Shown here in pieces: positions 30,565 to 39,639 of a stretch of DNA of 54,885 nucleotides (its first letter is position 1; each line of letters begins with the position of its first letter). The position numbers were made by a program, and so were the translations under genes. Origin of the DNA: Actinomycetota bacterium. Its GTDB lineage: Bacteria; Actinomycetota; Acidimicrobiia; Acidimicrobiales; MedAcidi-G1. The DNA lies in assembly GCA_902634555.1 (NCBI GenBank), contig CACPKO010000007.1, positions 1 to 54,885 of the forward strand, read 5' to 3'. The notes below the pieces were generated by a model. It saw nothing but the letters and a program-made list of their open reading frames with translations. It was not told where the DNA came from and did no database searches.

Positions 30565-30846
30565 ATGAAATATCGTGTGACATCTTTGTTCGTTGGATGG
30601 GTAGTAGGACTGGTATCTTCAACTTTCGTTCGTCGTCGGTTACAGCGCTTAATTATGCGTTACGCTCCAGAGCATTTAAATCGTCAGATTGAAGAGAAGC
30701 GTTTAGAATTGGTTCAAACAGTTCGACGTTTCAGGAATGATTTCAAGTCTTCCACACCCAAGAGAGACCAAAGTCAATTTGAGCCGGTGTACCGAAAAAA
30801 TCGTGATCGAAGTCCAGGCCACCGTCCGCGACAGCCTCTAAAGTAA
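30565..30846 (+). CDS. Hypothetical small protein with one N-terminal hydrophobic segment and basic tail
   Basis: 93 aa ORF packed between rarA and alaS, with GAAGGAG SD 5' of the ATG. Confidence 0.6.
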   Translation: MKYRVTSLFVGWVVGLVSSTFVRRRLQRLIMRYAPEHLNRQIEEKRLELVQTVRRFRNDFKSSTPKRDQSQFEPVYRKNRDRSPGHRPRQPLK

Positions 30847-30888
30847 ATCACTCTCAGTGCAGAGTTGGGATCGTTAGACTAGACACAT

Positions 30889-33468
30889 ATGGGAAAAAAA
30901 CTTCTAACCGCAAAGTCAATTCGACGTGAATTTATTGACTTTTATGTTGCAAGAGACCATTTTCATGAGTCATCAGACAGTCTCATACCGGATGACTCAA
31001 CTTTGCTCTTTACCAACTCAGGCATGGTGCAGTTCAAGTCATACTTAACTGGAGAGCAGCCAGCCCCTTGGCCGCGTGCTGTTACTGTTCAAAAGTGCGC
31101 ACGAGCAGGCGGGAAACACAATGACTTAGAAGAAGTAGGTCGCACAAGTCGCCACCTTACTTTTTTTGAAATGATGGGAAATTTTAGCTTTGGAGATTAT
31201 TTCAAATCAGAAGCCTGCGCGTTTGCTTGGGAATTCGTAACCCAAAACCTCGGCTTAGATCCTGAACGTCTTTGGGTAACAGTTCACGAGACTGACGATG
31301 AGGCCGCCACTATTTGGGAAAAAGAAGTCGGAGTTTCTGCTGATCGAATTCAACGTCTAGATGAAGACAACTATTGGCGTATGGCGGACACGGGACCTTG
31401 CGGACCTTGTTCAGAAATTTTTTGGGACAAAGGGCCAGAGCACGGAGAAGAAGGCGGACCCGCCCATGGGGGAGAAGAAAGATTTGTTGAAATCTGGAAT
31501 CTGGTTTTCATGCAATTCGAACAGCACGCAGACGGTTCTCAAACTCCACTTCCGGCTCCATCAATAGACACAGGCCTAGGATTAGAACGCGTTCTCTCTG
31601 TTCTGCAAGGCGTTGATTCCGTATGGGAGACAGACGAGTTTTCCACGCTTCTAAAAAGCATCAGTGAATTAACACAAGTTGCACAAAAAGAGAGTGAAAG
31701 TTTCGATGTCTCAATGCGTATCTTGGCTGATCATGCGAGATCATCAACATTCCTAATAAATGACGGAGTGTTTCCCTCCAACGAAGATAGGGGATATGTG
31801 CTTCGTCGTATTATCCGACGAGCAGTACGGCACGCATGGCTACTAGGAGTAGAAGATCAGATTATGGCTTCGTTAGTAGATGTCGTTGTTGAAATGATGG
31901 GTTCGGACTATCCGGAACTTGTACAAAACCATGACTACATACGAGGGGTTATAGATCGTGAGGAAGAAGGTTTTAGAGAGACACTGCGTTCAGGGCTAAC
32001 CATCTTAGACACGGCTATAGAGGGCTTGAAGACCGGAGAGCCTCTTGATGGGCAAGTTATTTTCAAACTTCACGACACCTACGGGTTCCCGCTTGAACTA
32101 ACTGAAGAAATAACCAGAGAACGCGGAATTTCAATAGATTCTGAAGGGTTTTCAGAAGCTATGAATCAACAAAAAGAACGAGCAAAAGCTGCGCGAAAAG
32201 AAAATGGCACAGCAGACATTTCAGGAGATTTACGTCCCTTGCTTGAAGAACATGGTTCAACATCTTTTATAGGGCGAGAAGAAAATAAAACAGAAGCAGA
32301 AGTTCTTTATATAGAAAACAACTATGTCGTACTTGACAGAACTCCTTTCTATGCAGAATCTGGAGGTCAAATAGGAGATACTGGAACTTTCACTACCACC
32401 AAAGGAACTGTCCAAGTCACTGATACCAAACTGGCTCTAGATGGATTGCATGTTCATGAGGTAGAAGATAATGAACTAGAGATAGCAGTCGGCGACAAAT
32501 TAGTAGTAGAAATTGATACAGCTCGCCGAACAAATATTCGTCGTAATCACACCGCCACACATCTTTTACATGCATCGCTGCGACAAGTTCTTGGCGAACA
32601 TGTAAAACAACAAGGGTCATGGGTAGGTCCGGATCGATTGCGTTTCGACTTTAGTCATTATGCGGCTGTGCAGCCAGATGAGATTAAAGACATAGAAGAC
32701 ATGGTGAACATGGAAGTGCTCAACAATTCTCTTTGCAATCACTATGAAACTTCTAAAGAAGAAGCTGAAGCAGCAGGAGCGATCGCTTTCTTTGGAGACA
32801 AATACGGAGATCAGGTACGAGTACTAGAAGCAGGACCGAACTCAATTGAACTTTGCGGGGGGACGCATGTCAACGCGCTCGGAGACATCGGAGCTTTTAA
32901 GATCATTACCGAGGGATCAGTAGGGGCTAACATTCGCCGCATTGAAGCGATCACAGGACCTGAACCAATTAATCGTCTGAGAGATTTAGAAACCACTCTT
33001 GCTTTAGCTTCAGAGAAATTAGGGGTGCCGATAGATGATGTTCTTGAAGGCATAGACAAGCGGATAGCTGAGAATAAAGAAATCAAGAATGAACTCAATG
33101 AAGTTCGCCGAGCGTTAGCGCTAAACCAGGTAGATGCTTTGGCAGATGCAGCAGAGAACGGTTTAGTGGTCACTCAGGTAACAGGAGTGGACCAAGAAGG
33201 ACTAAGAGAACTCGCTGTCGCCATTTCTTCCAGAGATGGGATAAGAGCCGTCGTATTAGGATTAGCGCCAGAGGGAGGTGGAGCCGCTCTTGTATCTAAA
33301 GTTGCATCTGATAGTGGATTAGACGCAGGTGCTCTTGTCTCTGAATCTGCAAAAACAATTGGTGGTGGAGGACGGCTTAACTCAGAAATGACCGTTATAG
33401 GCGGACGTCAACCTGAAAATCTTCAACAGGCGCTTGACCAAGCTCGCGCTGCAGCCGAAACAACCTAA
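30889..33468 (+). CDS. alaS: Alanine--tRNA ligase
   Basis: IRREFIDFYVARDHFHESSDSLIP, NSGMVQFKSY, HTATHLLHASLRQVLGEHVKQQGSWVGPDRLRFDFSH, CGGTHV. Confidence 0.97.
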   Translation: MGKKLLTAKSIRREFIDFYVARDHFHESSDSLIPDDSTLLFTNSGMVQFKSYLTGEQPAPWPRAVTVQKCARAGGKHNDLEEVGRTSRHLTFFEMMGNFSFGDYFKSEACAFAWEFVTQNLGLDPERLWVTVHETDDEAATIWEKEVGVSADRIQRLDEDNYWRMADTGPCGPCSEIFWDKGPEHGEEGGPAHGGEERFVEIWNLVFMQFEQHADGSQTPLPAPSIDTGLGLERVLSVLQGVDSVWETDEFSTLLKSISELTQVAQKESESFDVSMRILADHARSSTFLINDGVFPSNEDRGYVLRRIIRRAVRHAWLLGVEDQIMASLVDVVVEMMGSDYPELVQNHDYIRGVIDREEEGFRETLRSGLTILDTAIEGLKTGEPLDGQVIFKLHDTYGFPLELTEEITRERGISIDSEGFSEAMNQQKERAKAARKENGTADISGDLRPLLEEHGSTSFIGREENKTEAEVLYIENNYVVLDRTPFYAESGGQIGDTGTFTTTKGTVQVTDTKLALDGLHVHEVEDNELEIAVGDKLVVEIDTARRTNIRRNHTATHLLHASLRQVLGEHVKQQGSWVGPDRLRFDFSHYAAVQPDEIKDIEDMVNMEVLNNSLCNHYETSKEEAEAAGAIAFFGDKYGDQVRVLEAGPNSIELCGGTHVNALGDIGAFKIITEGSVGANIRRIEAITGPEPINRLRDLETTLALASEKLGVPIDDVLEGIDKRIAENKEIKNELNEVRRALALNQVDALADAAENGLVVTQVTGVDQEGLRELAVAISSRDGIRAVVLGLAPEGGGAALVSKVASDSGLDAGALVSESAKTIGGGGRLNSEMTVIGGRQPENLQQALDQARAAAETT

Positions 33469-33475
33469 AAATAAA

Positions 33476-33901
33476 GTGCGTGCTCTCGGATTAGACCTAG
33501 GTACTAAACGTATAGGTGTGGCGGTTAGCGATAGCGATGGGCTATTAGCAACACCTATAGAGGTAGTTAAACGGCTTGGAGATATCTCCAAAGAACATCT
33601 TGCAATAGAGGCATTAATTAAGGAATGGGAAGTTGACGTCGTAGTAGTAGGTGTCCCTTATTCTTTAGATGGGAGTATTGGGCCCATGGCCAGAAAAACT
33701 TTCGCTGAAGTAAAAAAACTAGAAAACACACTGTCGGTGCCTATTGAAATCTGTGATGAGCGCCTGACTACTGTCACGGCAGAGCGCTCCTTAAGAGAGC
33801 AGGGAATTACATCTAAGAATGGACGGAAAGTAGTTGACCAGTTGGCAGCATCAATTTTGCTTCAAGCCTGGTTAGATAGTCGTCGGAATTCGGAGGTTTA
33901 G
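33476..33901 (+). CDS. ruvX: Putative pre-16S rRNA nuclease / Holliday junction resolvase-like RuvX (YqgF)
   Basis: RALGLDLGTKRIGVAVSDSDG, VGVPYSLDG, DERLTTVTAERSL. The ORF extends to TTG 33434; GTG 33476 starts just after the alaS stop and fits the family N-terminus better. Confidence 0.9.
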   Translation: MRALGLDLGTKRIGVAVSDSDGLLATPIEVVKRLGDISKEHLAIEALIKEWEVDVVVVGVPYSLDGSIGPMARKTFAEVKKLENTLSVPIEICDERLTTVTAERSLREQGITSKNGRKVVDQLAASILLQAWLDSRRNSEV

Positions 33902-35281
33902 GTGAGCGCTGAAGACGAAAATGAAACATCTGGAGGAGGCGGGAAAACTTTCCGTTCTTCGGCTGATATGGCACCCGGAAATAATGCAAATAAGAACCCG
34001 GTGGACAAACCAAGTGTTTCTGATTCTGCTACAGAAGGAATACCAGTAGTACCTGAAGATGTTGCCATAGAAGAGGCAGTGGTATGGGACCCATCCGTAT
34101 ATGAGGAATCGGAGAAGGGAACAATTTTTGGAGAGGAGTTAGAGGTAGATGCCAATGTGCGTTGGGTTCGTCACCGTAGGCCGTTGGGTCCAATTCCACG
34201 TTGGGGACTTGTTGTATTTTTACTTCTAATAGGAGCAACTTTCGCCTATCGAAAAGTTGATCAGTGGGTTAACTCACTGGTTACGCCGGATGCGGCACCA
34301 GGTGATGAAATAGAGTTTGTCGTTGAACCCGGATGGTCTTCGGGTGAAGTTGCAGTAGCTCTAGGATCCGCAGGAATTATAGATAATTCACCGATGTTTC
34401 GACAGTGGATGCGATGCCACTCAATGATTGGCTGGTTTATTGACTGTCCGTCAGGTATTGAGTATGAATTTCAAGCAGGAGATTACTTACTTCAAGAGCA
34501 TTTAGCGTTCCAAGACGTTGTAGATATCTTGAACGAAGGACCAATACCTCCAGAAGTAATACGGGTGACAATTCCTGAGGGTCTCACTATTAGCCAGATG
34601 GTCGTAAACATAAAAGAACGTATGCCCACTTACAGCGAGGCTCAATTAAACGAAGCTTTTTCTAGCGATATTGTTCGATGGGAGCATTATCCCGAAGATT
34701 TTTTTCTGCCATGGTATGAAGGGATGTTCTTTCCCGACACGTATCAGTTGGACGAAGCTACTCTTACCGATGAAATGAGCCTTGTAACTCGTATGCATAA
34801 TCAGTTCCTTAACGTTGTGGAAGAGATTCAACTTGAGGAAAAGGCAGCAGCGGTAGGTCTAACTCCCTATGAGGCCTTAGTTGTTGCGTCTTTGATTGAA
34901 GAGGAGGCTTTGTTGAATGAAGAACGAGCCAAAATTTCTCAAGTCATCCATAATCGCTTGGATCAAGGATGGTCTCTTGGCATGGAGTCAACAGTGCGTT
35001 ATGCCGTAGGAAAAATGTCTGGAGAGTCTTTAACTAGAGAAGATCTAAATAGCGATTCTCCTTGGAATACATGGATAGAACCCGGACTTCCACTTACACC
35101 AATTTCCTCACCAGGTAGAGCTTCACTTGAAGCCGCAGTAAGCCCAGAGGATGGGCCGTGGATGTTCTTTGTTCGTACCGATGAGAACGGAGTGGTGGGA
35201 GCTCATACTTTTACGGTGACTAGTGAAGAATTTGCAGAAGCAGTCGCAATATGTCGAGAAAAGGATTTGGGTTGTGGCTAA
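33902..35281 (+). CDS. mltG: Endolytic transglycosylase MltG
   Basis: Single TM, VVASLIEEEA...QVIHNRLDQGWSLGMESTVRYAVG, SPWNTW; C-terminal GAHTFTVTSEEFAEA; GTG start. Confidence 0.92.
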   Translation: MSAEDENETSGGGGKTFRSSADMAPGNNANKNPVDKPSVSDSATEGIPVVPEDVAIEEAVVWDPSVYEESEKGTIFGEELEVDANVRWVRHRRPLGPIPRWGLVVFLLLIGATFAYRKVDQWVNSLVTPDAAPGDEIEFVVEPGWSSGEVAVALGSAGIIDNSPMFRQWMRCHSMIGWFIDCPSGIEYEFQAGDYLLQEHLAFQDVVDILNEGPIPPEVIRVTIPEGLTISQMVVNIKERMPTYSEAQLNEAFSSDIVRWEHYPEDFFLPWYEGMFFPDTYQLDEATLTDEMSLVTRMHNQFLNVVEEIQLEEKAAAVGLTPYEALVVASLIEEEALLNEERAKISQVIHNRLDQGWSLGMESTVRYAVGKMSGESLTREDLNSDSPWNTWIEPGLPLTPISSPGRASLEAAVSPEDGPWMFFVRTDENGVVGAHTFTVTSEEFAEAVAICREKDLGCG

Positions 35282-36143
35282 TAATTTAAAGAACGTTTTT
35301 GGAAGAACTAATAAGTCAGCAACTCTTTCGGCAGTCATTGGATCGCCAGTTGCTCACTCTCTTTCCCCATTGCTACATAATGCAGCTTTTAGCTCTCTGG
35401 GTATGGACTGGGAGTATGTAGCTCTTGAAATTACTGAAAGCGAACTTGATGAAGTTCTGGCCCAAATGAGATCAGGCAATCTAGGCGGGTTGTCAGTCAC
35501 GATGCCTTTTAAAACAAGGGTGGCATCGTTAGTAGATGAATGCACTTCTACTGCTGAAAAGTTGAGTGCAGTTAATTGCGTTGTTGCCAATGAAAAAGGT
35601 TTGATCGGACATAACACTGATGGAGACGGATTCTTAAATGGATTGGTTCATGATGCACAATTCAATCCGAAAGGTAAAAAAGCGGCGGTCATTGGAGCAG
35701 GCGGAGCAGCTCGGGCAGTTATAGAAGCCTTAGCGAGGTCAGGAGCCGCTTCTATCATGGTTGTAAATAGGACTCTAGAGAAAGCAGAAAGCGCTGCAGA
35801 TTTAGCAGGAGAAGTCGGGGGTGTTGGAACACTAGAAGATATTTCTGAAGCTGATCTTGTAGTTAATGCAACCTCTATTGGTATGCAAGATAGCCAAACG
35901 GATATCCCGTGCTCGATGGAACTTCTTCATCCCGGTCAACTCATCGTTGATCTTATTTATCACCCGCTGGAAACCAAGTGGATTTCACTAGCTAAACAAA
36001 ACGGAATAGATTCCCATAACGGAGTTTCTATGCTTCTGTTTCAAGCAGCTGAAGCTTTTACACTATGGACTGGCGAAGAAGCTCCCATATCAATTATGCA
36101 AGAAGCAATCACACAGAAACTTAAAAAACGAACGCAAAACTAA
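35274..36143 (+). CDS. aroE: Shikimate dehydrogenase
   Basis: AVIGSPVAHSLSPLLHNAAF, GLSVTMPFKTRV, GHNTDGDGF, VIGAGGAARAV. GTG 35274 overlaps the mltG stop by 8 bp. Confidence 0.94.
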   Translation: MANNLKNVFGRTNKSATLSAVIGSPVAHSLSPLLHNAAFSSLGMDWEYVALEITESELDEVLAQMRSGNLGGLSVTMPFKTRVASLVDECTSTAEKLSAVNCVVANEKGLIGHNTDGDGFLNGLVHDAQFNPKGKKAAVIGAGGAARAVIEALARSGAASIMVVNRTLEKAESAADLAGEVGGVGTLEDISEADLVVNATSIGMQDSQTDIPCSMELLHPGQLIVDLIYHPLETKWISLAKQNGIDSHNGVSMLLFQAAEAFTLWTGEEAPISIMQEAITQKLKKRTQN

Positions 36144-36170
36144 GTTAATTAAAAGAAAAGGAAAGAAAGC

Positions 36171-36461
36171 ATGAAATTCATTCAAGTGATGGAGTTCAAT
36201 TCAACTATTGAAGAGGCTCAAAAAGGTTTAGAAGAATACATTGAGGTAGCTGGTTCAAAGACCACTGCGCGTGCTGTCACGCTATGCGTTGACCGAGATA
36301 ATCCTGAAACCATCGTTCAAATAGTTGAATTTGACTCCTACGAGTCGGCGACTCAGAACAATGAGTTGGAAGAAACACAAGAAGCTTCAAGCGAACATGA
36401 AGAAAACATAGGTGAAGTTAATTTCCGCAATCTTGATGTTGTAGGAATATACGAACTCTAA
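36171..36461 (+). CDS. Small protein of unknown function, possible dimeric alpha-beta-barrel (ABM-like) fold
   Basis: 96 aa ORF with GAAAGGAAAG-type SD; MKFIQVMEFNST...VTLCVDRDNPETIVQIVEFDSYESATQNNE pattern. Fold is a guess. Confidence 0.6.
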   Translation: MKFIQVMEFNSTIEEAQKGLEEYIEVAGSKTTARAVTLCVDRDNPETIVQIVEFDSYESATQNNELEETQEASSEHEENIGEVNFRNLDVVGIYEL

Positions 36462-36535
36462 ATAAAGCATTCATTTACTGCTCTTAAGTAATAATCCGCT
36501 GTTCTGAGCAATCAGCAGTGGGTATCCTTATATAT

Positions 36536-37072
36536 ATGGATAGCGATTTATGTACTCACGTAGCACTTGTAGGGCTTATGGGTGCAGGAAAAACAGTAAT
36601 AGGTGCTTCTTTAGCGCGAAAAAGTAACGTTCGTCACGTTGATCTAGATCGCTGGATTCAAAATAGTTATGGCCGTTCTATAGGGGTCATTTTTAACGAA
36701 CGCGGAGAAAAAGGTTTTAGAGAGATTGAAACCGACGCATTGAAGAAAGTCCTGGGGTCGGAAGAACCCGTGGTTCTATCAACGGGTGGCGGGGTCGTAG
36801 TTCAAGACGAAAATAGATCCATACTTAAGGAAAATTCTCACGTTATTTGGCTTAAAGCGACGCCAGAAAGCTTAGCTAAGAGAGTTGGGGAAGGAAGAGG
36901 AAGACCCTTATTGAAAGACAAAGACCCTCTTGAGGTGCTACAACTTCTAAATGCTGAACGGGAAGAAAATTATACAGAAGTCGCCGACCTTGTGATAGAC
37001 GTAGAGAGCGGGACAGTGGAAGAAATCTCTGACCAAATTTTGGCGCTGACTATTTCAAAAGGTGACAGATGA
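36536..37072 (+). CDS. aroK: Shikimate kinase
   Basis: ALVGLMGAGKTVIGASLA, HVDLDRWI, FREIETDAL, LSTGGGVV. The ORF allows an earlier start at 36518. Confidence 0.93.
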   Translation: MDSDLCTHVALVGLMGAGKTVIGASLARKSNVRHVDLDRWIQNSYGRSIGVIFNERGEKGFREIETDALKKVLGSEEPVVLSTGGGVVVQDENRSILKENSHVIWLKATPESLAKRVGEGRGRPLLKDKDPLEVLQLLNAEREENYTEVADLVIDVESGTVEEISDQILALTISKGDR

Positions 37073-38079
37073 TAGAAATTAAAGTACCACTGAGCGAAGG
37101 TAGAGAATACCCGGTATTGGTAGGGACCAATGCTCGAGAAAAACTAGATTCAGTACTCCCCAAAGATTCCCAGCGTGTTGCCATAATTACGCAAGACAAT
37201 ATTGGTGTGAACTTAAATCTGGAAATAGAAAACAAAATCTTCCTAATCCCAGATGGCGAAGAGGCAAAGACGTTGAACACTATTGAGTCGCTTTGCCGTT
37301 CCTTTACAAGGTGGGGCTTAACCCGAAAAGACTGCATCGTTGGCATAGGTGGAGGCGTAGTCACTGATGTCGCAGGATTCGCGGCAGCGACGTATCACCG
37401 AGGAACGCCTGTAATACATATACCTACTTCGCTACTTGGCCAGATTGATGCATCAATCGGCGGGAAGACGGGAGTGAATCTTCCAGAAGGAAAAAATTTA
37501 GTCGGAGCTTTCTGGCAGCCAACAGCTGTACTGTGTGACACTTCTGTCTTAAGCACGCTTCCAGAAAGAGAAATGTTAAGCGGCTATGGAGAGATGGCTA
37601 AGTATCACTTTCTAGGTAGCGGAAACTTAGATGGCTTGAACTTAGAAGAGAAAATTGCCAGATGTGTGGAGATCAAAGCTCAAGTAGTTGCATCAGATGA
37701 GAGAGAGATAGGAACTCGAGCAATTCTGAACTATGGGCATACGTTAGGTCACGCACTTGAAACTTCAGAAAACTATGACTTACGACATGGTGAAGCAATA
37801 GCAATCGGGCTGGTTTTTGCCGCAGAACTTGCACACAAACTTGGACGGATAGGTCAAGACAGAGTAGAGGAACATCGTTTGGTTGTTGATCAATACGGGC
37901 TAAGCAGCATGATGCCTCAAGGAACAGATCCGGATGTCATAATGGAAGTCATGGCTCGAGATAAAAAAGCTATCAATGGTCTTACTTTTGTTCTAGATGG
38001 GCCAGATGGAGTAGAAGTAGTTACAGGTGTTGAGCCATCAATAGTGCGTGAGATTATCCATCACATGGATGAGAGTTAA
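37069..38079 (+). CDS. aroB: 3-dehydroquinate synthase
   Basis: GIGGGVVTDVAGFAAATYHRG, PTSLLGQIDASIGGKTGVNL, LNYGHTLGHALE. Confidence 0.96.
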   Translation: MIEIKVPLSEGREYPVLVGTNAREKLDSVLPKDSQRVAIITQDNIGVNLNLEIENKIFLIPDGEEAKTLNTIESLCRSFTRWGLTRKDCIVGIGGGVVTDVAGFAAATYHRGTPVIHIPTSLLGQIDASIGGKTGVNLPEGKNLVGAFWQPTAVLCDTSVLSTLPEREMLSGYGEMAKYHFLGSGNLDGLNLEEKIARCVEIKAQVVASDEREIGTRAILNYGHTLGHALETSENYDLRHGEAIAIGLVFAAELAHKLGRIGQDRVEEHRLVVDQYGLSSMMPQGTDPDVIMEVMARDKKAINGLTFVLDGPDGVEVVTGVEPSIVREIIHHMDES

Positions 38080-38089
38080 AGAGATATTT

Positions 38090-38548
38090 ATGAATTCAGA
38101 ATCTTCAAAATCGCAGATAAAAATTCTTATCCTTTCAGGACCGAATCTTAATCTTCTCGGCGAAAGAGATCCAGAGACTTATGGTGATCAAACCCTTGAA
38201 AACCATATAGAAACTGCTGAGAAAGCAGCAGACCAGAAAGGCATGACAGTTGAACACCTTCAATCAAACCATGAAGGTGAGCTCGTAGATGCGATTCATT
38301 CAGCACGAGAAAGATGTGATGCCATAATCATCAATCCTGGAGCTTTCACTCATTACGCATGGGCTATTCATGATGCGCTTCAGACTTTTGATGGTCCAGT
38401 TATTGAGGTTCACCTTTCTAATCCTGCCGCTCGCGAACCATGGCGTCACACTTCCGTTGTTGCGCCAGTTGCGGCTGGGACGATTGCTGGGTTTGGCGGA
38501 TATGGATACCAAATTGCTGTTGATGCGGTTTCTGAATTGCTTGCTTAA
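38090..38548 (+). CDS. aroQ: Type II 3-dehydroquinate dehydratase
   Basis: LSGPNLNLLGERDPETYGDQTL, INPGAFTHYAWAIHDAL, EVHLSNPAAREPWRH. Internal ATG 38090 preferred over 38048. Confidence 0.94.
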   Translation: MNSESSKSQIKILILSGPNLNLLGERDPETYGDQTLENHIETAEKAADQKGMTVEHLQSNHEGELVDAIHSARERCDAIIINPGAFTHYAWAIHDALQTFDGPVIEVHLSNPAAREPWRHTSVVAPVAAGTIAGFGGYGYQIAVDAVSELLA

Positions 38549-38559
38549 TAAGGAAAAAA

Positions 38560-39630
38560 GTGAATACAACTGAACGACTCAAAAAATTAACGAGCAATTT
38601 TGAAGAAGTTGGTTGTGAAGCTTTTTTTGTTACAAAACTCATAAATATCAGGTACCTGACTGGTTTCACTGGGTCTGCAGGGAAGTTATGGGTGACGAAA
38701 GACAAAGCGGTCTTATTCACTGATGGGAGATATGCAGAGCAAGCTCCAGCTGAAACAGAAAACACTTCAATAGAGGTAGTTATACAGGTACAAGGGTTCG
38801 ACAAGACTCTGAAAGAACTAAGTGATGGAGTTACACGATTGGGCTTAGAGGCTGCTTCAATCACATGGGAACAGCAGCAGCAAATCAGCGAATGGATTCC
38901 TTCAGTAGATCTCGTTCCCACGATGGGTCTTATAGAAAAAATACGTGAGGTAAAAGATTTAGAAGAGTTAGTACACATGAAAGAAGCGGCATCCATCGCG
39001 GATAAAGCGCTTTTAGCAGCAACTGAAATGTTTGTCTCCGGAACAACTGAGAAGCACCTTGCAGCTGTACTCGATCATGAAATGCGTAAACACGGTGCTT
39101 CCGATCGTTCATTTGAAACAATTGTTGCCGCAGGACCTAACAGTGCGCTGCCACATGCTCGACCTACAGACCGTCCTTTTGAAGATGGTGATTTAGTCAT
39201 ATGTGATTTCGGGGCTTTAGTTCATGGATATCACTCAGATATGACTCGATCATTCCGTATAGGTGGCAGTGAAGAAGGTCAAGAGAATGAAATTCTTCAT
39301 TTAGTTTTAAAAGCCCAAGAAGAAGGCTTGAAGACCGTAGTTAATGGAGTAGCAATATCTGATGTAGACGCTGCGTGTCGAACAGTTATTGAAGAAGCAG
39401 GATATGGAGAACAATTTCTTCACAGCACTGGGCATGGAGTGGGATTGGAGATACATGAAACTCCTGGGATAGGTCAGAAGTCTGAAGGAAATTTGAAGAG
39501 TGGACAAGTGGTTACTGTAGAACCAGGAATTTACATATCTGGTTTAGGGGGCGTTAGATGGGAAGACTCGGTAATCGTGACTGACGAAGGATATGAACTG
39601 TTGACAAACTCTCCTAAAAGCATTCTCTAA
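38560..39630 (+). CDS. pepP: M24 family Xaa-Pro aminopeptidase/dipeptidase
   Basis: ICDFGALVHGYHSDMTRSF, HSTGHGVGLEIHETPGI, VTVEPGIYI, GGVRWEDSVIVT; all metal ligands present. GTG start. Confidence 0.9.
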   Translation: MNTTERLKKLTSNFEEVGCEAFFVTKLINIRYLTGFTGSAGKLWVTKDKAVLFTDGRYAEQAPAETENTSIEVVIQVQGFDKTLKELSDGVTRLGLEAASITWEQQQQISEWIPSVDLVPTMGLIEKIREVKDLEELVHMKEAASIADKALLAATEMFVSGTTEKHLAAVLDHEMRKHGASDRSFETIVAAGPNSALPHARPTDRPFEDGDLVICDFGALVHGYHSDMTRSFRIGGSEEGQENEILHLVLKAQEEGLKTVVNGVAISDVDAACRTVIEEAGYGEQFLHSTGHGVGLEIHETPGIGQKSEGNLKSGQVVTVEPGIYISGLGGVRWEDSVIVTDEGYELLTNSPKSIL

Positions 39631-39639
39631 ACTGCTGAC

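Noticed and set aside
38418-38996. 192-aa minus-strand ORF opposite aroQ/pepP
   Set aside because: Antisense shadow of two conserved genes; low-complexity Ser/Thr/Phe-rich translation with no recognisable motif.
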